A DNA stretch of 64,000 nt from Amaranthus tricolor. Taxonomy: Eukaryota > Streptophyta > Magnoliopsida > Caryophyllales > Amaranthaceae. Below, in pieces: positions 59,031 to 64,000 of the stretch (its first letter is position 1; each line of letters begins with the position of its first letter). The notes under the pieces were generated by a model, which saw only the letters and a program-made list of their open reading frames with translations, did not search any database and had not been told where the DNA came from. The position numbers were made by a program, and so were the translations under genes. The stretch lies in assembly GCF_026212465.1 (NCBI RefSeq), contig NC_080053.1, forward strand, positions 5,376,287 to 5,440,286, read 5' to 3'.

Positions 59031-61201
59031 GGTACAAATTAAAGTATAAATAAAATGTTATCTTTCTAAATTAATAATATTACAACCCAAGAAAAATGAA
59101 AACAATATTAGAAATAATATCACAACATAATTACAATGATATTTTTCTTTATAAACAAACATCACGCATATATAATATATACTTAACAATAAAATAATGC
59201 ATAATTTGATATCAATGATAATATATCACTTAATTCTATGTTAGAAGTGATTTGAAGTTTAATTTAAACTTCCTAAAAACTTTGATTTGTGACACACGAT
59301 AAAAAAAATAATTTATTTATGAAAATTATATTTTTCAAGTGAGATCTCTGTTCGATTTTCATTACGCTTTTCCAGCCTATCTTAATTATTTGCTAGATAA
59401 TCTCATATTTAATTTCACATAACTATAAAATGCGCTTGATTTAATAAATTATTTTACTTTAATTTATTGTAATTTCAAACAAAAGAAATGTGAATGGTAT
59501 AGTGAAACATTAAATTTAATTTATTCTAATTTGAAACAAAAAGAAAATTAAATGATATAGTGAAACATTAAATAGGGATGGTAGATCCAAGTATCTCAAT
59601 CAAGAGTGACCAAAGCTATTTATTTTAGTAGTGTTTTGCGTAACACATCATATGTATTGTTCTTCACCGTCTATTAATTGTTTCTTTGCCTCTATTCTTT
59701 GCGCAAACTGTGGAGTAACGTCACGGAATTCAGGGTTACTCCTCCCACGTTGCATTGCTGCTCGAATTAGTGGCTTAAGTAATACTCCCTCTGTTTTTTT
59801 TTCTTTTCATTTATTTTTCACACAATTTACAAAGTAAATTTTTAATTTTAATATCTCTAAACACATATAGTAAAAAATTATAAAAATACATAATAAAAAG
59901 TATACATTAAGTTGAATTTAACGAGATCTCACATTGACATATTTTATCTTCTAAATATGTGTCATAAATATTAATAAAATTTCTCTCTATTTAAGGTGGA
60001 ATATTTATTTTTTATAGATAAGTTAACTTACCATCTATCTAATTAACTTCTAATTAAGGATTAAATTCCATCCATCTGTGTCTTACGTTTTGTAATCATC
60101 TCAGAGATTTGATTAAGAATCAAACTTTTTAAAAAATGGCAATATTTGAAAAAATTGTAATTTAATTAGCATTTAGCGATAAAACTAACTGTTTCAAGAA
60201 TGTTATAATTTGTAGTGTTTTACAATGAAAGTATAGATTTAACTTTTTATCTACATGTTTTCAATGAATTATATTTCAACAACTATTATCACTGTAATTT
60301 ATACCAAATAATGTTAATTTTCACAGCTAATTAAATCACTAAATGTCTAACAACTAAAATTGTACAACTACAACTATATACAACTACAATGAGCACAATT
60401 TTGATATATTATTGGTTAGAAGAATACTTCCTTCGTTCCGATTTACTTGCAACATTGCAAAAATAGCACAATTCATTCATAATTCTTAATTTGTGATTAA
60501 TTTTTAATCTATAAGTTAAAACATATTCAAGTTGAATCTTATTTGATTCGTCTAAACGTAAAGATTATTAATATCAAATTTTTATAATTTTATATTATAC
60601 ATAACTAGAGATATTAAAAATTAAAGTAGTATATTAAACTGCGTGAAAAGTTAAATATTACAAGTATTTTAAAACGCGACAAGTATTATACTATACTTAT
60701 AAATCTAATTACTTGCCTAATAATGATTGGAGTAATATGAAAAGTGTTATACACTCCAACTACATAACCATATCGAGTAGTATTTAATTTAAACTTTAGA
60801 AATACCACAAAAAATAGGAAAGAATATAAAGTGAAAACGACAATATAGGCAGTTTACAGGTGCATGTGCAAGTAGGACCTTTAACCAGAAAAACTGGCCT
60901 CAAGCAGTTGGTAAGTTTTAACTTGGGACAACTTCCCATGTGCAACCAAAATATTCAACCCCAAACAAACCTCTATACTCACTCACCAAACCATAAACCA
61001 TAAATTAAAACCCAAATTCACTTTAAAATAAATTTTATTTATTTTTGTGGTTTGGCTTTCTCTTCATTTAGGAAATTTCTTTTTTCCAATTTTTTATGGT
61101 AAATTTTAAATTAATTAATGTCCCTTTTTTGTCAATTACTTCAAGGTTAGATTATCACTACCCCACATCAACACTACTAGTAATAGTAGACTTGAAGCTT
61201 C
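59031..61201. other. Upstream flank of the expansin, with small fragments
   Basis: Mostly AT-rich. At 59640-59785 the minus strand reads PLIRAAMQRGRSNPEFRDVT and PQFAQRIEAKK, protein-like but not recognised. Segments at 59783-60005 and 60425-60680 start like Stowaway MITEs (ACTCCCTCTG, TTCCTTCGTTCC) and are decayed. No complete gene. Confidence 0.4.
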
Positions 61202-61209
61202 TATATAAG
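61202..61209 (+). promoter_or_regulatory. TATA box of the expansin gene
   Basis: TATATAAG lies about 110 bases before the ATG, preceded by pyrimidine-rich sequence and followed by a 5' leader without ATG codons. Confidence 0.6.
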
Positions 61210-61318
61210 TAAAACCCTTTATCAACCCCTTAAACACCAAAAGCTAGTAGCTAACCCTTTCTTTGTTATTCCACTCCTCCCCCTTAGAAAATAAATTGTT
61301 TTTCTTCCTCATCAAAGA

Positions 61319-63412
61319 ATGGCTTCTTTAACCATTCAGGCACCTTTTTTTCTCCTCATTACCATCAATCTATGCCTCCGAGTCGCTTATGGCGACTACG
61401 GTGGCGGTTGGGTTAATGCTCATGCCACATTTTATGGTGGAGGTGATGCTTCCGGCACTATGGGTAACTACATTTTACCATTATAAATTATAATTTATAA
61501 TTGGTTAATATTGTGTTAGGAAATATTTTATTTTAAATTGTAAATTTTATATAGAAATTAATATTTAAATTTTTAACTTTAACCTGCTTCAAATCCAAAT
61601 TTGTACTCCTTTTTTCTTAACCCTAATAATCTCATTTGACTTTTGACGATCTTTATCAATGGCTCTTAATTTTTTTATTCTTAATTTATAAGTATAACCG
61701 TCAAGTGTAATATTCCCACCTATTCAACTTATTTGTCTCATTTATCTTTTTTCACAGTTGTTAAGATATTATTTTAATCTTTAATATCTCTAGTCGTGCA
61801 AAATTAAAATTTTTAACCTTTAATAATAAAATATAAATTAAAAGTGATTAGTGAATAATAATAAAAAAGGAAATGAGACAAGTTGGAAGAATAGGAACGA
61901 CTATTATTTGATTCATATTCAACGAAAAATTACTAATATTAATTTTATATAATTTTTAATTATAGATATTAATAATAAAATTATTATAGTGCTAAATGTA
62001 CCCGGTTAAATAGGATTATTAAGGTAAATACTAAATTTGAGTGAATTCTACATTTGGATGGTGCAGGAGGAGCATGTGGATATGGAAATTTATACAGTCA
62101 AGGATACGGGACTAGCACTGCTGCTTTAAGTACAGCTCTGTTCAACAATGGGTTGAGTTGTGGGGCTTGTTTTGAGCTTCGCTGCAACGACGACCCAAAA
62201 TGGTGTCTTCCAGGGAGTATAATTATCACAGCTACTAATTTCTGTCCACCAAACCCAGCTCTGCCAAACAACAATGGCGGATGGTGTAATCCTCCATTGC
62301 AACACTTTGATATGGCTGAGCCTTCTTTCTTGAAGATTGCCCAGTACCGTGCTGGGATTGTCCCTGTTTCCTACAGAAGGTACGGTATCTTTCAATTCTC
62401 AATACTTTTGTGTTTTACTGGGATGGCTTAGAGAAGGATGTAAGAATTGAACTAAAAACTTCACTTTGGAAAAGGTTCACGTACCAACTTTGACCACATT
62501 CTATTTTGCTGCTTAACTTTTGTAGTGGATATCTTTGATTGTTCAAAAGTAAATTTTTTTCAGAAGAAATGGAAAAAGTTAAAATTTATAGATCAAATTA
62601 ATTAAAAGAAAGTGAGCAAATATTGTCCGTTTTAATTTATAATATTATTTTTGGTTAAAAAAATTTAAATAAAAATTTCCCAAATTTATTTTTTTTTTAC
62701 ATTATTAACTTTTTACCTATTATTATTAAACACTTAATACATATGTCAAGATAATGTTCCAGGACTTCCAGCTAAATAAAAATAGAGTAAGTAATAAAAA
62801 AAAAAAGTATTAGTAAATAAAGTATTAATTTTGACTGTCAGTATTGGGAAGAGTTTGTTTGACCTACGTATGTTAATATTTAAGATTCAATCAATTTTAT
62901 TTAAGGGTATTCTCTTAAATATAGGAGTACTTTTCAAAACTATATTAATTATTGTAGATATAAAAAACAGAATATTTAAAGAATCCTTTTAATTAAGGAT
63001 TTTAAATGAGATAATTAATTATTTTTGACTTATATCTATGTGGGGTAGATTGTTGTGTAATATAATTAGTTGAGTTTCATAAAGCAATACAATTTGATGA
63101 ATTTGCAGGGTACCTTGTGTAAGAAAAGGAGGAATTCGGTTCACAATCAATGGACACTCTTACTTCAACTTGGTACTCATCACCAACGTTGCTGGAGCCG
63201 GTGACGTCCATTCGGTGTCGATCAAGGGTTCTAAGACCGGATGGCAGTCCATGTCAAGAAATTGGGGCCAAAATTGGCAGAGTAACTCTTACCTCAATGG
63301 ACAAAGTCTCTCATTTCAAGTTACTTCTAGTGATGGACGAACTGTTACTAGTAACAATGTTGCTCCTGCTGGTTGGCAGTTCGGCCAAACTTTTGAAGGT
63401 CGTCAATTTTAA
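61319..63412 (+). CDS. Alpha-expansin (three exons)
   Basis: Exons 61319-61463, 62067-62379 and 63109-63412 join into 253 codons with GT/AG introns at positions usual for EXPA genes. The product loosens plant cell walls without hydrolysis by disrupting cellulose-hemicellulose contacts. A signal peptide (about 1-25, ending near VAYG) is followed by the double-psi beta-barrel domain with HATFYGG, the [13 protein letters not shown] block, paired cysteines (CGACFELRC) and HFDMAEP with the conserved His-Asp. The C-terminal cellulose-binding domain carries [26 protein letters not shown] and [10 protein letters not shown]. Length and motifs match the alpha-expansin family, and no damage is seen. The protein should be secreted to the wall. 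Paralogue number cannot be assigned. Confidence 0.96.
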
Positions 63413-64000
63413 CTTAAGCGGACAAATTTCTTAATGTAGTATTTGGGAATAAGTATTTCCTTTCAAATTCTCAACTTTAACTGCTTTAAAAAACAATGGT
63501 AGAAAAATTTTGATTTGCCAAACAATAAATTTGAGTAAATTTTAAATTTGAAAATGAAAACATCGTTCCCAAATATAACATGAGAAAATAATTCCTTAAG
63601 AAATTTCTAGAATTATAGAAAATTAGTAGTACGAAAAATTGTATATGGGTATGAGTATGGAATTGGTAATTGGTAAGAAAGGGTCCGTTAGAAAATGTGG
63701 CCTATATATAAATATGTTGCAGTGGTGCCTTGAATAGCGCCCGCTAAAGGCCATCTTTGATTATAATAGAGATGCATAGGCAAAATATGGTTTTAGAGAG
63801 TGTTGCCTTAGAAATGGTGTTCTTTTGCCTGGTTTTATAGGCAAAAGTAAGCATTATTTCCTTTTTTTACTTGGATGATCTAATTTTGTCAGGTGGTGTA
63901 ATCCTGTTTTTATTACATTCATGTATTATGAACTTTTATCAATGTAATCTCAATAATAACAAACTTTTATCCTTCTATTTGGTTTTATTGGCATCATAGG
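63413..64000 (+). other. Expansin 3' UTR and flank
   Basis: AT-rich sequence with U-rich tracts and candidate poly(A) contexts near 63940 (AATGTAATCTCAATAATAAC). No other gene is seen before the window ends. Confidence 0.45.

Noticed and set aside
62126..62395. 89-codon minus-strand open frame
   Set aside because: Antisense of expansin exon 2.

Overview
The window is nuclear DNA from a flowering plant: it is AT-rich, introns have GT/AG borders, and transposons of every major plant class make up most of it. The repeat families and gene forms are compatible with a Caryophyllales eudicot (beet/spinach alliance), but that placement is only an impression; no species-diagnostic gene is present. 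Two genes look intact: a CC-NB-LRR (NLR) immune receptor at 18124-21660 and a three-exon alpha-expansin at 61319-63412. A second NLR enters from the left edge (2-2527). Nearly everything else is transposon, gene fragment or simple repeat.

Region 1 (1-26.2 kb) is an NLR tandem cluster. Two homologous blocks, about 2-9266 and 19141-26215, share the NLR 3' half, its 3' UTR, a CACTA-like remnant and further flank. They were later separated by different insertions: a CACTA element (3563-5227) and a Copia retrotransposon (5397-9161, with a TRIM nested in it) in the left block, and a hAT element (22751-25048) in the right block. Remnants of other NLR units remain: a start-codon fragment at 16641-16865 and a promoter-only piece at 21845-22235. 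Between the blocks lie a chloroplast psbE-psbF insertion (13834-14133) and a G-rich hAT element (14930-15997).

Region 2 (26.2-42.8 kb) is a graveyard of retroelements and gene fragments: Copia pol, two LINE pieces, a duplicated retroelement C-terminal domain, a 5.3-kb decayed LINE split by an 808-bp AT microsatellite, fragments of leucine aminopeptidase and cytosolic leucyl-tRNA synthetase side by side, and a solo LTR of the same Copia family.

Region 3 (43-59 kb) is dominated by small palindromic elements flanked by 9-bp target duplications (Mutator type). At least five share one arm sequence, including two copies of an unusual three-armed composite in opposite orientation. A plant-mobile-domain pseudogene and a CACTA transposase pseudogene split by an LTR-like insertion lie among them.

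Region 4 (59-64 kb) is the expansin gene with its promoter and 3' flank.

No pathway links the genes. The NLR acts in intracellular pathogen recognition and the expansin in cell-wall loosening. The main interest is the structural history of the NLR cluster and the Mutator-type palindrome family. Repeat boundaries were read by eye; those with matching target duplications are the firmest.
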